Assembly: GCF_000687995.1 (NCBI RefSeq)
Contig: NZ_JIAC01000001.1
Location: 744,001 to 808,000 of the forward strand
DNA from: Selenomonas ruminantium AC2024
Lineage (GTDB): Bacteria; Bacillota; Negativicutes; Selenomonadales; Selenomonadaceae
Length of the DNA stretch: 64,000 nt
Direction of reading: 5' to 3'
The notes below the pieces were generated by a model. That model was not told where the DNA came from. It worked only from the letters and a program-made list of their open reading frames with translations, and did not search any database. The position numbers were made by a program, and so were the translations under genes. This document shows positions 8,923 to 17,801 of the stretch, piece by piece; within the stretch, counting starts at the first letter, position 1; the number at the start of each line of letters is the position of its first letter.

Positions 8923-9021
8923 TTGTGTATGATTACTTAATTTATATAGGGGGACTTGCTTTTTGTCAATATTTCAGTGATTATACACAATATAAATATA
9001 TAGTTTGTATAATTGCTGAAA
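8923..9021 (-). promoter_or_regulatory. AbiEi-like gene promoter flanked by inverted repeats
   Basis: On the minus strand TTGACA (8964-8969), 17-bp spacer, TATAAA (8941-8946): a near-consensus promoter. TTGTGTATGATTAC at 8923-8936 and GTGATTATACACAA at 8977-8990 form an imperfect inverted repeat on either side of it. A further pair, 8972-8986 against 9007-9021, lies upstream. AbiEi proteins are known to repress their own promoter by binding inverted repeats. The rest of the gap is AT-rich. Confidence 0.7.
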
Positions 9022-9040
9022 TATAATTTGCTATAAAAAT

Positions 9041-9081
9041 AAGGAGTTTCTGTACGAAGTAATGTCATACAGAAACTCCTT
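9041..9081. terminator. Terminator downstream of AT2
   Basis: Arms of 14 bp at 9041-9054 and 9068-9081 pair perfectly. On the minus strand the right arm is followed by TTATTTTT and on the plus strand by G and six T, so it can work in both directions. It ends the AT2 transcript. Confidence 0.85.
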
Positions 9082-9086
9082 GTTTT

Positions 9087-11553
9087 TTAGAATGTCCAGT
9101 TAGCGCCGAGCTGGATGCTACCGCCGCGTTGTTTCCCAGCCCAGCCGGTCATGCCTAAGTCGATGGTTACGGGGCCGCCAGGTTTTACCTGCCAGCCAAG
9201 TTCCAGCATGCCGCTGGAGCCTTTGACACTGGGGCTGGGGACGTTGCCGCCACCAGCGAAATGGGCTCTGGCTTCGCCGCCGAATTCATATTGGTAGGCA
9301 AGGCCGCCATAGAAGCTGTTACGCTCGTTGACCTTGTGAGTAAGTCTGGCGCCGATGCGGAGGCGGTGGCTGTCTACCGCATCGAAGCTGCCACGTTCAT
9401 CCGCAGCATTCTCGATATGAATGGTGGTGGTGTCACCAGCCTGATGGCTGTAGAAATACTTCAGATAGCCATCCAGAATGTTATTGTTGCTGAGATTATA
9501 GGTCTTGCCTACACCCAGGTGGAAGGCCCAATAATTGGAGGCGCTGTCGTAATTGACTTTGCCGAGGGTATCCATATTGCTCTTGTAGTCGGATGTTACG
9601 CGGCCGCCACGCAGGCTGCCCTCATAATAGAGACCGTCGTGATTGACCTGTCGTGCCATAATGCCCACGCCAAAGTAGTGGGAACCACCTTCACCATGGG
9701 TACCCGCCGCATCTTCAAGATAACTGTCATAACTGCCGCCGCCATATTCCACAATGGGGCCGAACAATAACTTGCCCTGCGGATTGGAAATCTCCCGGGC
9801 AAAACCCACGTTGAGGCCAAATCCTTTTGTATCCACATAGGAGCCGGTCTGTGCTCGGAAGCTGGAACCACCGAAGGCGGCGAAGGGCGTGAAAGCATTG
9901 GCGGCAGGTGCACCTGCTGCTTCCTTGCTGACATTTTCCGCGGCCTCGATGGCCACGGCGTTGGCAGCCTGAGCAAAGCCCTGAGAGGCCAGCATATCTG
10001 CCCCGGCGTTGACGAAGGTGGTGCCAGCGGCACGGGTTTCCACAAGGGATTTAGCTCTGTCGGTATTGCTGGTTTCTGTTTTGTCTGCCACAGTAGCGGT
10101 AACTGCGGTAGCTTCCTGAGTGATAGCGAATTTATAGGAAGTGTCTACAGTAAGACTGGTGGCTTTCGGTGCTGTGGTCAAAGTAGTGGTGGCAGCGGTG
10201 CCGGTAAATCCATTGGTATTACTGATTAAGGTTACTGTATCGCCTTGATTAAGATTTACCCCAGTCTGGGCTGCCGTGCCGATGGTGACACCAGTTAAAT
10301 CGGTAGCGCTGCTGTTTATGGTCAGCATGGTATCGCCGCTGGCAATATCTGATGGCAGATAGAAATTCATATTCTGGAAGCCAACGACACCTTCATCGCC
10401 TACCGTCACGTTCTTGGCGGCAATATTCAGCGTATTGCCTGTAGCCGTGGAACCTTCACCGCCAAGAATATGCTTAACGGTAATTGCCTTGAGGATATTG
10501 ATGGTGTTGTTATTGGCCGTACCATAGACAGCCGGATTCACCGAATAATCTACAGCCATACCACCATAAATGCGGGTCTCGCTGTCAAGCACCGCATCTT
10601 TTTCGATGGTGACAGTATTGCCACTGGCCTCGGTATCGCCATAACCGCCGTAAATGTAGCCTTTGACAGTGCCGCCGCTGATGGTAACCGTGTTATCATT
10701 AGCAACTCCACCGGCACCACCATTGATATGCACGGTACCGCTCCCAAAGGTGCTGTTGCCACTGATGGTAACTGTATTGCCTGTGGTCTCTCCATTGGTG
10801 ACACCGCCCGCGATATAAATTCTGTCAGTCGCCGCTGTTGTGTTTATAGCCGCATTTCCCGTAATGGTTACGCTGTTGTTCTTCGCGCTCTTGCTGGCAG
10901 CGGTACTCTGACCGCCATATATTGCGAGTATGCCAGAAGATGTAGGCTCAAGAGTGCCACTGATTGTTACCGTATTGGCTTCAGCGTCTCCACTAGAACT
11001 TTCGCCCCCCTTAATCATAGAGCCATAGCCTCCGTTACCTCCGTTGTACATTACGGTGCTGCCCTCGCTGATATTGACGTGATTATCCGTTACAGTACCG
11101 CTTCCGTAACCACCTGTAATGATGGCAGTTTCAGGGGTGAATATAGTTGTCCCTCCCAGGAAATTCACATGATTTCCCGTAACGCTGCCGTTATTCTTGC
11201 CGCCATAAATACTATATAAGGTTATATTGGTTCCATTGATATTTACAGTAGCTCCATTAGCTCCTGCATCATAGCCGCCTATAAGTGTCAGGGCATCGGC
11301 AGTAAAGCTGCCTGTAACATTCAGAACATTTGCAGACGTAGGATAAAAGCTGTCATAGTCAGTATTACTCACCTTGGTCATTATTCCATCCGGAGTAAAG
11401 GTATATGAACCTGTGCCTCCACTTACATTCGTAATTGTGGCTTCCGTCGCCTCTGCCATCCCGGATAAATCAAGTAGTCCCCCCCCCTGAAAACAATAGT
11501 GCAATGGCGATTAAGCTGGCCAGCTGTTTGTATTTTCTGTTGTTTTTGTGCAT
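9087..11553 (-). CDS. Autotransporter adhesin AT2, out of frame (phase OFF) at a G9 tract
   Basis: The signal peptide starts at the ATG at 11553 (GAGGAG just upstream) and reads MHKNNRKYKQLASLIAIALL then FSGGGTT and a stop. The remaining 800 or so codons lie in another frame (open 11504 to 9087), beginning LLDLSGMAEA just after the same tract. Between them is a run of nine G. With eight G the reading is S-G-G-G-L-L-D-L, joining signal peptide, beta-helix passenger and barrel exactly as in AT1. The barrel ends GANWTF. So this is one gene in an OFF state rather than an old pseudogene: no other damage is visible. A homopolymer sequencing error is the alternative. Confidence 0.85.
11479..11487 (-). 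repeat. Homopolymer G9 tract in AT2 (frame-breaking)
   Basis: Nine C on the plus strand. TCA GGG GGG GGG ACT ACT TGA terminates translation three codons after the tract. Deleting one G gives a continuous signal-peptide-to-passenger frame. Confidence 0.85.
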
Positions 11554-11628
11554 ATTAAATCGCTCCTCTAACAATAGAATAATAATAAACATTTCCTTTA
11601 CTTTTTCTGCGTTTGGCTGTATGTTCCT

Positions 11629-11690
11629 ACTGTACTTCAGGTACAGTCTTTGCCAAAACGCATTGCAAGCGACCTGTACTTTACCTGTAC
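11629..11690 (-). promoter_or_regulatory. AT2 upstream dyad pair
   Basis: A perfect dyad ACTGTAC (11629-11635) / GTACAGT (11641-11647), and farther out two direct copies of ACCTGTAC at 11672-11679 and 11683-11690. The first ACCTGTAC half-site lies at the same distance from the inner dyad as in the other autotransporter units. The flanking stretch GTATGTTCCT is shared with the AT4 upstream region. Confidence 0.65.
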
Positions 11691-11721
11691 TTCGTAGGCT
11701 GGGGAAAAACAAACAAAAAGC

Positions 11722-11746
11722 CCCTTGAGCATAAATTCCTCAAGGG
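11722..11746 (-). terminator. Terminator after Rpn-family gene
   Basis: CCCTTGAG at 11722-11729 pairs with CTCAAGGG at 11739-11746. On the minus strand it is followed by GCTTTTTGTTTGTTTTT, downstream of the gene ending at 11780. Confidence 0.8.
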
Positions 11747-11779
11747 ACTTTTGGTTTGGAAGATAAAGATCTTCCACGA

Positions 11780-12736
11780 TTAGATTTTTTTCATATCGCG
11801 GGCGAGTTCTTCAATTTCAGCCCGGGTTAAATCAACCAATTCCAGAATTTCATCAATCGGTTTATTCTTTTGCAGCATACGCATAGCTGTGCGGCGGTCA
11901 GCGGCTTTTTCTCCTTCCGCCATACCTTTAGCCAGGCCTTCTTCCATGCCTTCGGCACGGCCTTCCGCCTTGCCTTCTTCAATCCAGGCATCTTTATCGG
12001 ACTCATAGTCCATGATGGCCATTTCGCGGTTCAGGTAGTCGAGGCGTTCCTGCCGGTTCTGCATAAATATAGCGGCTGCGTCCAGCGCAGTCTGAATTGC
12101 AACTTCATTCATAGCCAGTTCCTCCATTTCTTTGGCATCCAATTTGTTGGAGAAGTAAGCCAGCCAGCGCTCCACACTGGTCATTTCGCTGATAGGCTTT
12201 TTCTGGAACTTGGGGACTTCGAGGAAATGCAGTTCCATGTCTTCGTTCAAGCGGCGGCCGGTTTCCTTGTTGTAAATGCTGTACATGGAGTGCGCCGGTT
12301 CGCCGGGGAAAATCGTATAGCGCAGGATGTTGATGGTGATGGACGGTTTCAAATTCTGATACTTTCCACCCTTGGCCAGGTTCATCAGGTACATCTGCGA
12401 CCAATAGTAAAGGGTGCGGCGTTCCATGTTTTTCTTGTCCACAATCTGGACTTCCACATCAATCTGCGTGCCGTCCTCAGTGACGCAGAAAATGTCCAAA
12501 CGGGTGAGCTTGTCGTCATCATAGAGCGGGACAATTTCGCTGTTTTGGAACTGAATGTCCTTTATGGCCTTGGCCTCGTGACGGTCAAGGACAGCGTTGA
12601 GAAAGTCGATGGTGACCTGCTTCCGCTCATCCTTGCCGAAGATGAACTTGAACAGGACATCGTTCATGGGATTGTATTTTTTGTTGGCAATATCGTTCTC
12701 GATAGCCTGCTTGAGAAGGTCTTTTGGGTATGTCAT
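11780..12736 (-). CDS. Rpn-family PD-(D/E)XK nuclease / putative transposase-like protein
   Basis: 318 residues. N-terminal PD-(D/E)XK core of the Rpn/YhgA-like family: NPMNDVLFKFIFG, then TRLDIFCVTEDG and DVEVQI forming the D...ExQ active-site strands. The C-terminal third has the Gly/Glu-rich coiled repeat EGKAEGRAEGMEEGLAKG typical of these proteins, and ends in a short helical hairpin. Family members promote RecA-independent recombination or act in abortive defence; they often occur in many copies. Start chosen at 12736 because AAAGGAGCG lies 8-10 bases before it. An in-frame ATG at 12799 lacks a ribosome site. It separates AT2 from AT3. Confidence 0.85.
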   Translation of the reverse strand: MTYPKDLLKQAIENDIANKKYNPMNDVLFKFIFGKDERKQVTIDFLNAVLDRHEAKAIKDIQFQNSEIVPLYDDDKLTRLDIFCVTEDGTQIDVEVQIVDKKNMERRTLYYWSQMYLMNLAKGGKYQNLKPSITINILRYTIFPGEPAHSMYSIYNKETGRRLNEDMELHFLEVPKFQKKPISEMTSVERWLAYFSNKLDAKEMEELAMNEVAIQTALDAAAIFMQNRQERLDYLNREMAIMDYESDKDAWIEEGKAEGRAEGMEEGLAKGMAEGEKAADRRTAMRMLQKNKPIDEILELVDLTRAEIEELARDMKKI

Positions 12737-12805
12737 GGTAAACGCGCTCCTTTGGGGTTCTAATTGGATTATACCATGAAACGGGATAATTTTCAGCAAA
12801 TTTAT

Positions 12806-12843
12806 AAGAGCCCCTTCTAGTGATTTAGTCTAGAGGGGCTCTT
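12806..12843. terminator. Terminator downstream of AT3
   Basis: AAGAGCCCC at 12806-12814 pairs with GGGGCTCTT at 12835-12843, with further pairing inside (CTAG arms). T tract is weak on the minus strand, so efficiency is uncertain. Confidence 0.6.
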
Positions 12844-12861
12844 AGTACAATAATGTATTTT

Positions 12862-14985
12862 TTAGAATGTCCAGTTAGCGCCGAGCTGGATGCTGCCGCC
12901 GCGCTGTTTTCCAGCCCAGCCGGTCATGCCTAAGTCGATGGTTACGGGGCCGCCAGGTTTTACCTGCCAGCCCAGTTCGAGCATGCCGCTGCCGCCTTTG
13001 ACACTGGGGCTGGGGACGTTGCCGCCACTGGAGAAGTGGGCTCTGGCCTCGCCGCCAAATTCGTATTGGTAGGCAAGACCGCCGTAGAAACTGTTGCGGT
13101 CGTTGACCTTGTGCGTGAGGCGTGCGCCGATACGCAGGCGGTGGCTGTCCACGGCGTCAAAGCTGCCGCGTTCGTCAGCGGCGTTTTCAATATGTATGGT
13201 GGTCGTGTCACCGGCCTGATGGCTGTAGAAATATTTCAGATAGCCGTCAAGGGTGTTGCCGTTGCCGATACTAAAGGCTTTGCCGACACCGAGGTGGGCG
13301 GCAAAGTAGTTGGAGGAACTGTCATAATTGACCTTGCCGAGGGTATCCATGGTGGTCTTGTAGTCAGAGTTTACGCGGCCGCCGCGCAGGCTGCCTTCGT
13401 AGTAGAGGCCGTCATGGTTGACCTGCCGCGCCATGATACCAAGGCCGTAGTAATGCGCGCCGCCTTCGCCGTGGGTGCCTGCGGCATCTTCGAGGTAGCT
13501 GTCATAACTTCCGCCGCCATATTCCACCACGGGGCCAAAGAGGAGCTTGCCCTGAGCGTTGCTGATTTCCCGGGCAAAGCCGACATTGAGGCCAAAGCCC
13601 TTGGTGTCGACATAGGAGCCGCTCTGTGCACGCATGGAGGAGCCACCCATAGCGGCAAACGGCGTGAAGGTACTAACAGAGGGCACGCCTGCCGCGCCGC
13701 TGGTCGTCTGTTCGGCAGCTTCGAGCGCTACGGCATTAGCGGCCTGCATAAAGCCCTGTGAGGAGAGCATATCCGCACCGGCATTGATAAAGGTAGTAGT
13801 AGCCGCACGCGTTTCTACAAGGGACTTGGCGCGTTCCATACTGCTTTCCGTACTGCTTTCGGTCTTGTCAGTAACGGTGGCGGTAACGGCAGTATCGCCC
13901 TGATTGATAGCGAATTTATAGGAGGTGTCCAAAGTCAGGCTGGTGGCTGTGGGCGCAGTGGTCAGCGTAGTGGTGGCAGCTGTGCCTGTAAAGCCGTTGG
14001 TATTACTGAGTAAAGTCACCGTGTCCCCCTGATTGAGATTTACCCCAGTCTGGGCTGCCGTACCGATGGTGACACCAGTTAAATCGGTAGCGCTGCTGTT
14101 AATTGTCAGCATGGTATCGCCGCTGGCAATATCTGATGGCAGATAGAAATTCATATTCTGGAAGCCAACGACACCTTCGTCCCCAACAGTTACACCCTTG
14201 GCCGCGATGTTCAGCGTGTTCCCGGTGGCTGATGTGCCTTCACCGCCCAAGATGTGTTTGACCGTAACGGCTTTGAGAATATTGACGGTGTTGTTATTGG
14301 CGGCCCCATTCATGGTAAAGCCACCGTAAATGCGCGCGTTGCTGTCAAGTTCAGCATCGTTTTGGATGGTGACGGTATTGCCGCTGGCCTCTCCGTCAGA
14401 AGTAGCGCCACCGTATATATAACCGGTTACCGTACCGCCGCTGATGGTGACTGTATTGTCATTGGCATCGCCGCTGACGGCGTAATAACCGCCACCTACT
14501 TGTCCGCCGGTTACACTGTTAATGGTACCGCTGTTGATATTAACGGTATTGTTGTTGGCGGTTCCTGTAGGACTGGGATTGCTGTCACCATAAACATAGC
14601 CACCGTATACCATCTGAGTTATTGTGGTACTGTCGCCTGTGATGGTCAGGGTATTACCGCTGGCCGAGCCTCTGGTAGTGGCGGCGGCACCAAAAAGCCT
14701 GTAGGATGTAGGGGAGGTGATGGTAACTGTGAAGTTGTCTGCAGAGGTCGTTGGATATGACACGGCAAAGATTTCATTCCCGTAGGCGTAGTCGGCATGC
14801 CCAGGCGTAAAACTGGTTCCTGAAAAACTGGAGGTGTTGCCTTCGTGTTCTACAGTACCGTTGACAACATACGATGCTGCTAATACATCTGTAGATAGAT
14901 TATAAAGTCCCCCCCCCGTGCACATCAGTGCGGCCAATACGAGCTTGGCCAATCTTTTTTGCTTTGTCTTGCTGCAATTTCTCAT
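12862..14985 (-). CDS. Autotransporter adhesin AT3 (in-frame G9 tract)
   Basis: 707 residues. The first 20 residues match AT1 but for one position; the signal peptide reads on through Met-Cys-Thr-Gly-Gly-Gly and is probably cleaved after VLA. The passenger (about 40-430) is the shortest of the four, with the same NNTVNI / GNTVTI strand repeats. The barrel ends GANWTF. Its tract has nine G because the preceding Thr codon is ACG, so the frame is kept. It starts 27 bp after a U32-like gene and has no promoter dyads of its own: it is co-transcribed from the promoter near 16.1 kb. Ribosome site AAGGGGGATAAAAA as in AT1. Confidence 0.9.
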   Translation of the reverse strand: MRNCSKTKQKRLAKLVLAALMCTGGGLYNLSTDVLAASYVVNGTVEHEGNTSSFSGTSFTPGHADYAYGNEIFAVSYPTTSADNFTVTITSPTSYRLFGAAATTRGSASGNTLTITGDSTTITQMVYGGYVYGDSNPSPTGTANNNTVNINSGTINSVTGGQVGGGYYAVSGDANDNTVTISGGTVTGYIYGGATSDGEASGNTVTIQNDAELDSNARIYGGFTMNGAANNNTVNILKAVTVKHILGGEGTSATGNTLNIAAKGVTVGDEGVVGFQNMNFYLPSDIASGDTMLTINSSATDLTGVTIGTAAQTGVNLNQGDTVTLLSNTNGFTGTAATTTLTTAPTATSLTLDTSYKFAINQGDTAVTATVTDKTESSTESSMERAKSLVETRAATTTFINAGADMLSSQGFMQAANAVALEAAEQTTSGAAGVPSVSTFTPFAAMGGSSMRAQSGSYVDTKGFGLNVGFAREISNAQGKLLFGPVVEYGGGSYDSYLEDAAGTHGEGGAHYYGLGIMARQVNHDGLYYEGSLRGGRVNSDYKTTMDTLGKVNYDSSSNYFAAHLGVGKAFSIGNGNTLDGYLKYFYSHQAGDTTTIHIENAADERGSFDAVDSHRLRIGARLTHKVNDRNSFYGGLAYQYEFGGEARAHFSSGGNVPSPSVKGGSGMLELGWQVKPGGPVTIDLGMTGWAGKQRGGSIQLGANWTF
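14909..14917 (-). repeat. Homopolymer G9 tract in AT3 signal peptide
   Basis: Nine C on the plus strand. Codons ACG GGG GGG GGA keep signal peptide and passenger in frame, so this copy is ON. Gain or loss of one base would shift the frame. Confidence 0.8.
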
Positions 14986-15012
14986 TTTTTATCCCCCTTT
15001 ATTTTGCGTCGT

Positions 15013-16074
15013 TTATTGAACTTTGATTTTGAAGCGGAACGTGTCCTGATATTGTTTCGGGATGAGTTCTGCCAGGATTTTTTCGCAGAGGCCGCAAGTG
15101 CTGCACTCTTTGCATTCACAGGTCAGCAGCTTGTCTGGCACTTGCTCAACGGTTATTTTCTGCAGGATTTCAGCAGGTAGTACCTGGGCTGCGAAGAGAA
15201 TGGTGCCGGAAAGCATCAGTTCAACTAATGGCAGGCTGTTGTTATCCGTCAAATAGGCATCCAGAGTACGGAAGGGATAATCCCCTGCAGAGTTCCGCCC
15301 CGCTATCTTATAGATATCCACCACATCATCATAATACTTCTGCCAACGGGGCAGGATCCAATTGGCCCGGAACAAATCTGCAATGCCGTCCTGACAGCAG
15401 CTCAAAAGTATTGGACGCTGCCCTCTGGCAATGGCCAGATTGTGGTTGAAGGAATTGGGACAGCCCATCAGACAGGCTTCGTTGACCAGGCATTTGAGGC
15501 GGAAGCCTGCGGCGTGCATTTCCTTCAGTTTGGACGGTGAACGTAGAATTTCTCGAGGCGGGTTGAATACGTTTACACCGCATTTTTCCCGCCAGATTTC
15601 CATTTGCCGCAGATTCCACTGATAAGCGTTGCAGGATGTGTGTATTTCCAGCTCCGGCATTACTGCGTGCAGGAGGGCGGCTACCCGGTAATCCGAGAGG
15701 ATAAAGCCCTCGATTTGCAATTCGTTAGCTGCCCGCGCCAGAGTAAGGACAAAGCTTTTGACAGCATCCTCACTGTCAAACTGGTAACTCATGGCATTGA
15801 CGGGGCAGATGCGGCGCACCTGTCCTCGGGAGAGGCGCAGGAACTCAAAGCAGTTTTTCAGGTACTGTGCCCGCATGGAATCCACATTGGCAGGTGGCTC
15901 TCCGGCCGCTTTCCTGTCGTCAAAGGTAAAACGCACATGAGAAATCATTTCCTGAAACGGCAGTTCACAATAGACATGGTCGATATGTTGTTTGCGCTTT
16001 TTCACCTCCTGTAAAAACCATTCAGGTTCCGTCCCATTATAAGGTACGGAATAAATTCGGTATGCTGGTGTCAT
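15013..16074 (-). CDS. Peptidase U32-like (collagenase-like) protein
   Basis: 353 residues. I read it as a divergent member of the U32 family: TIM-barrel-like pattern with HTSCNAYQWNL and the cysteine-bearing segment LVNEACLMGCPNSFNHN, and a C-terminal cluster CECKECSTCGLCEKI that could hold an iron-sulfur centre. U32 relatives act in RNA or quinone hydroxylation or as proteases; the substrate here is unknown. It lies between the dyad-bearing promoter and AT3, so it may modify or accompany the autotransporter. Start at 16074 is preferred: GGAAGGGG lies about 8 bases upstream. The in-frame ATG at 16098 has no ribosome site. Confidence 0.6.
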   Translation of the reverse strand: MTPAYRIYSVPYNGTEPEWFLQEVKKRKQHIDHVYCELPFQEMISHVRFTFDDRKAAGEPPANVDSMRAQYLKNCFEFLRLSRGQVRRICPVNAMSYQFDSEDAVKSFVLTLARAANELQIEGFILSDYRVAALLHAVMPELEIHTSCNAYQWNLRQMEIWREKCGVNVFNPPREILRSPSKLKEMHAAGFRLKCLVNEACLMGCPNSFNHNLAIARGQRPILLSCCQDGIADLFRANWILPRWQKYYDDVVDIYKIAGRNSAGDYPFRTLDAYLTDNNSLPLVELMLSGTILFAAQVLPAEILQKITVEQVPDKLLTCECKECSTCGLCEKILAELIPKQYQDTFRFKIKVQ

Positions 16075-16098
16075 TTCAACGGCCCCTTCCGTAAACAT

Positions 16099-16204
16099 AA
16101 AATCCCAAAGACTATCATAAAAGATTATATATAGAAATAATACTGTATTAAAATACAGTTATGGAAAAATAATGAATTTTTCTACCTGTACTTTAGTACA
16201 GGTA
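16099..16204 (-). promoter_or_regulatory. Promoter and dyad pair of the U32-AT3 unit
   Basis: A 21-bp segment at 16099-16119 identical to that upstream of AT1, carrying TATGAT (minus strand, 16114-16119). Next ACTGTAT (16142-16148) / ATACAGT (16153-16159), then a perfect 9-bp dyad TACCTGTAC (16183-16191) / GTACAGGTA (16196-16204). Dyad centres are 43 bp apart and both lie at the same offset from the 21-bp segment as in AT1. The region is shared with the divergent LuxR-type gene. Confidence 0.75.
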
Positions 16205-16263
16205 GGCAATAAAGGTAAGGATTCATCGTAATTTTTTGTTTATTCGTATCAGCATGAAAAAAG

Positions 16264-16272
16264 TGTTATAAT
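16264..16272 (+). promoter_or_regulatory. Extended -10 promoter of the first LuxR-type gene
   Basis: TGTTATAAT, an extended -10 with TATAAT at 16267-16272, about 39 bp before the TTG start at 16311. No good -35 hexamer is seen, which fits an extended -10 or activator-assisted promoter. Confidence 0.5.
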
Positions 16273-16310
16273 GTGGATGGAGTAATTTTGATTTTCATGG
16301 AGGAATTATC

Positions 16311-17795
16311 TTGTTTTCTGTACGTTTATTGTCATCAACGACATTGATATACATATATCTGATTCTGGTTTATAATCTGGCCATGAGTGGTGTGCAGGGC
16401 GTATCTGAAGCTGCCGTGAATACGGTGCTGGTGTCTTGCGCTGGGGCGGCAGGGATGGCATGCTTCGCTTTTGGCTTCCGTCATTTGCAAGAACGTGTTC
16501 AGTATCGTGTTCCACTTTATATCGTGGGGCTTTGCGCGGTCAGTCACCTGCTTATGGAGATTTTTTCAGCTGCTTCCCCGTTGTTTTTCGTGGAAATTGT
16601 GCTGGCGACGATGGGCTGGGGATTTCTAACGGCGTTTATTTTGTGCCGCGTAGCAACAGAGGTTTCAGCTACACATTTTGGGCGTTTCATTGGCCTTTCT
16701 TATGGGGGAGCTGCACTTTTGCAATTCGCTGTGGGCGAGGCGGATCGGTATTTTACTGAAGTGTCTTTGGCACAGTGGGGGGCCGTAGCGTGTTTGGCTG
16801 CATTTACCTACTTTATCAAGCGTGAGCCGATTTCTCTGTCTGTTTCCACGCCGCAAAGTGATTCGCCGGTCTGGTCATCGTTTTTTCAGAAAAGCCGTGT
16901 CTATTTGTTGGGCGGTGCTGCAGTGCTGTCATTGCTGATGGGCTTGTCTGATAGTGTTACGATTATGCACTACGCCGAATATGCGCCGTCTTTTCCGGCA
17001 TCGCGCTTGTTTTATGCGATGGGGTTGGTGGCTTTTGGCTGGCTGGCAGACAGGCGTATGCTGCTGCTTCCCGGCGTTGTTTTGCTGACCAATGCTTATT
17101 ATTTGTGGTTTAGGGCAATGGCGGCTGATGCAGATTTGTTTATCCTGTTGGCACAAATCGTGGAAGCTGTTTATTCGGCACCGGCTATTATTTTGCTGAC
17201 GGTTGGTTTTTTGCACGCAGCCGCCCACTCGGCTTGTCCCGAACGATGGGCGGCTATGGGGCGTATTGTTGGTTTGCCTTTAACGAGTTTTGGACTGATG
17301 ATGGGGTTATGGCTGTGGCCTCTTACTTCAACGCTGACGATGCTGGCCGTTTATACGACATTACTGCTGGTTGCTATTGCGTTGCTTTATCGTAGCATGC
17401 TGGGGTGTCTGGAAGCATTGGTTGAACTTGCTAAGGAGAAAATAAAGGCTGCGTCTCATAAATCTGAAACAGAGACGCAGCCGGTAGAGGAGAAATCCGT
17501 AGGGAAATGTGAAGATGAGTCAGCTGGCGATATCTTTACTGCATACTGCCGTCGTTATAGCATTACGGCAAAGGAAGCAGAGATTTTGCTGGACATCCTG
17601 AAAGGTCAGAATGCTGGTGAAATTGCTGCAGCGCAATTTATAACGAAGCGTACGGTGCGCTTTCATATCAGCAATTTACTGCATAAAACTGGGAATAAAA
17701 CGCAAATTGCCATGATTGCGCATTTTCATCAAGTGACAGAAGATGTTACCCTGTTGGAAATGGACAATAACGCATCTGAAAGGAGTCCTGGATAA
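16311..17795 (+). CDS. Membrane-anchored LuxR-family regulator, MFS-like sensor (regulator 1)
   Basis: 494 residues: about 12 hydrophobic membrane segments (1-385) arranged like a major-facilitator transporter, a charged linker (390-415), and a LuxR-type helix-turn-helix (417-474; SITAKEAEIL, then TKRTVRFHISNLLHKTG). The TTG start at 16311 follows GGAGGAA. Such 12-segment/LuxR fusions are thought to sense a small molecule and bind DNA from the membrane. It is divergent from the U32-AT3 unit, sharing the dyad-bearing intergenic region, so it is the best candidate regulator of these genes. Its stop is 6 bp from the AT4 stop with no terminator between, so read-through would be antisense to AT4. 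Confidence 0.82.
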   Translation: MFSVRLLSSTTLIYIYLILVYNLAMSGVQGVSEAAVNTVLVSCAGAAGMACFAFGFRHLQERVQYRVPLYIVGLCAVSHLLMEIFSAASPLFFVEIVLATMGWGFLTAFILCRVATEVSATHFGRFIGLSYGGAALLQFAVGEADRYFTEVSLAQWGAVACLAAFTYFIKREPISLSVSTPQSDSPVWSSFFQKSRVYLLGGAAVLSLLMGLSDSVTIMHYAEYAPSFPASRLFYAMGLVAFGWLADRRMLLLPGVVLLTNAYYLWFRAMAADADLFILLAQIVEAVYSAPAIILLTVGFLHAAAHSACPERWAAMGRIVGLPLTSFGLMMGLWLWPLTSTLTMLAVYTTLLLVAIALLYRSMLGCLEALVELAKEKIKAASHKSETETQPVEEKSVGKCEDESAGDIFTAYCRRYSITAKEAEILLDILKGQNAGEIAAAQFITKRTVRFHISNLLHKTGNKTQIAMIAHFHQVTEDVTLLEMDNNASERSPG

Positions 17796-17801
17796 GGCGA
17801 T

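Noticed and set aside
11780-12736. Rpn-family gene as an insertion sequence
   Set aside because: No terminal inverted repeats or target duplications seen. The family is a stand-alone nuclease despite the transposase label.
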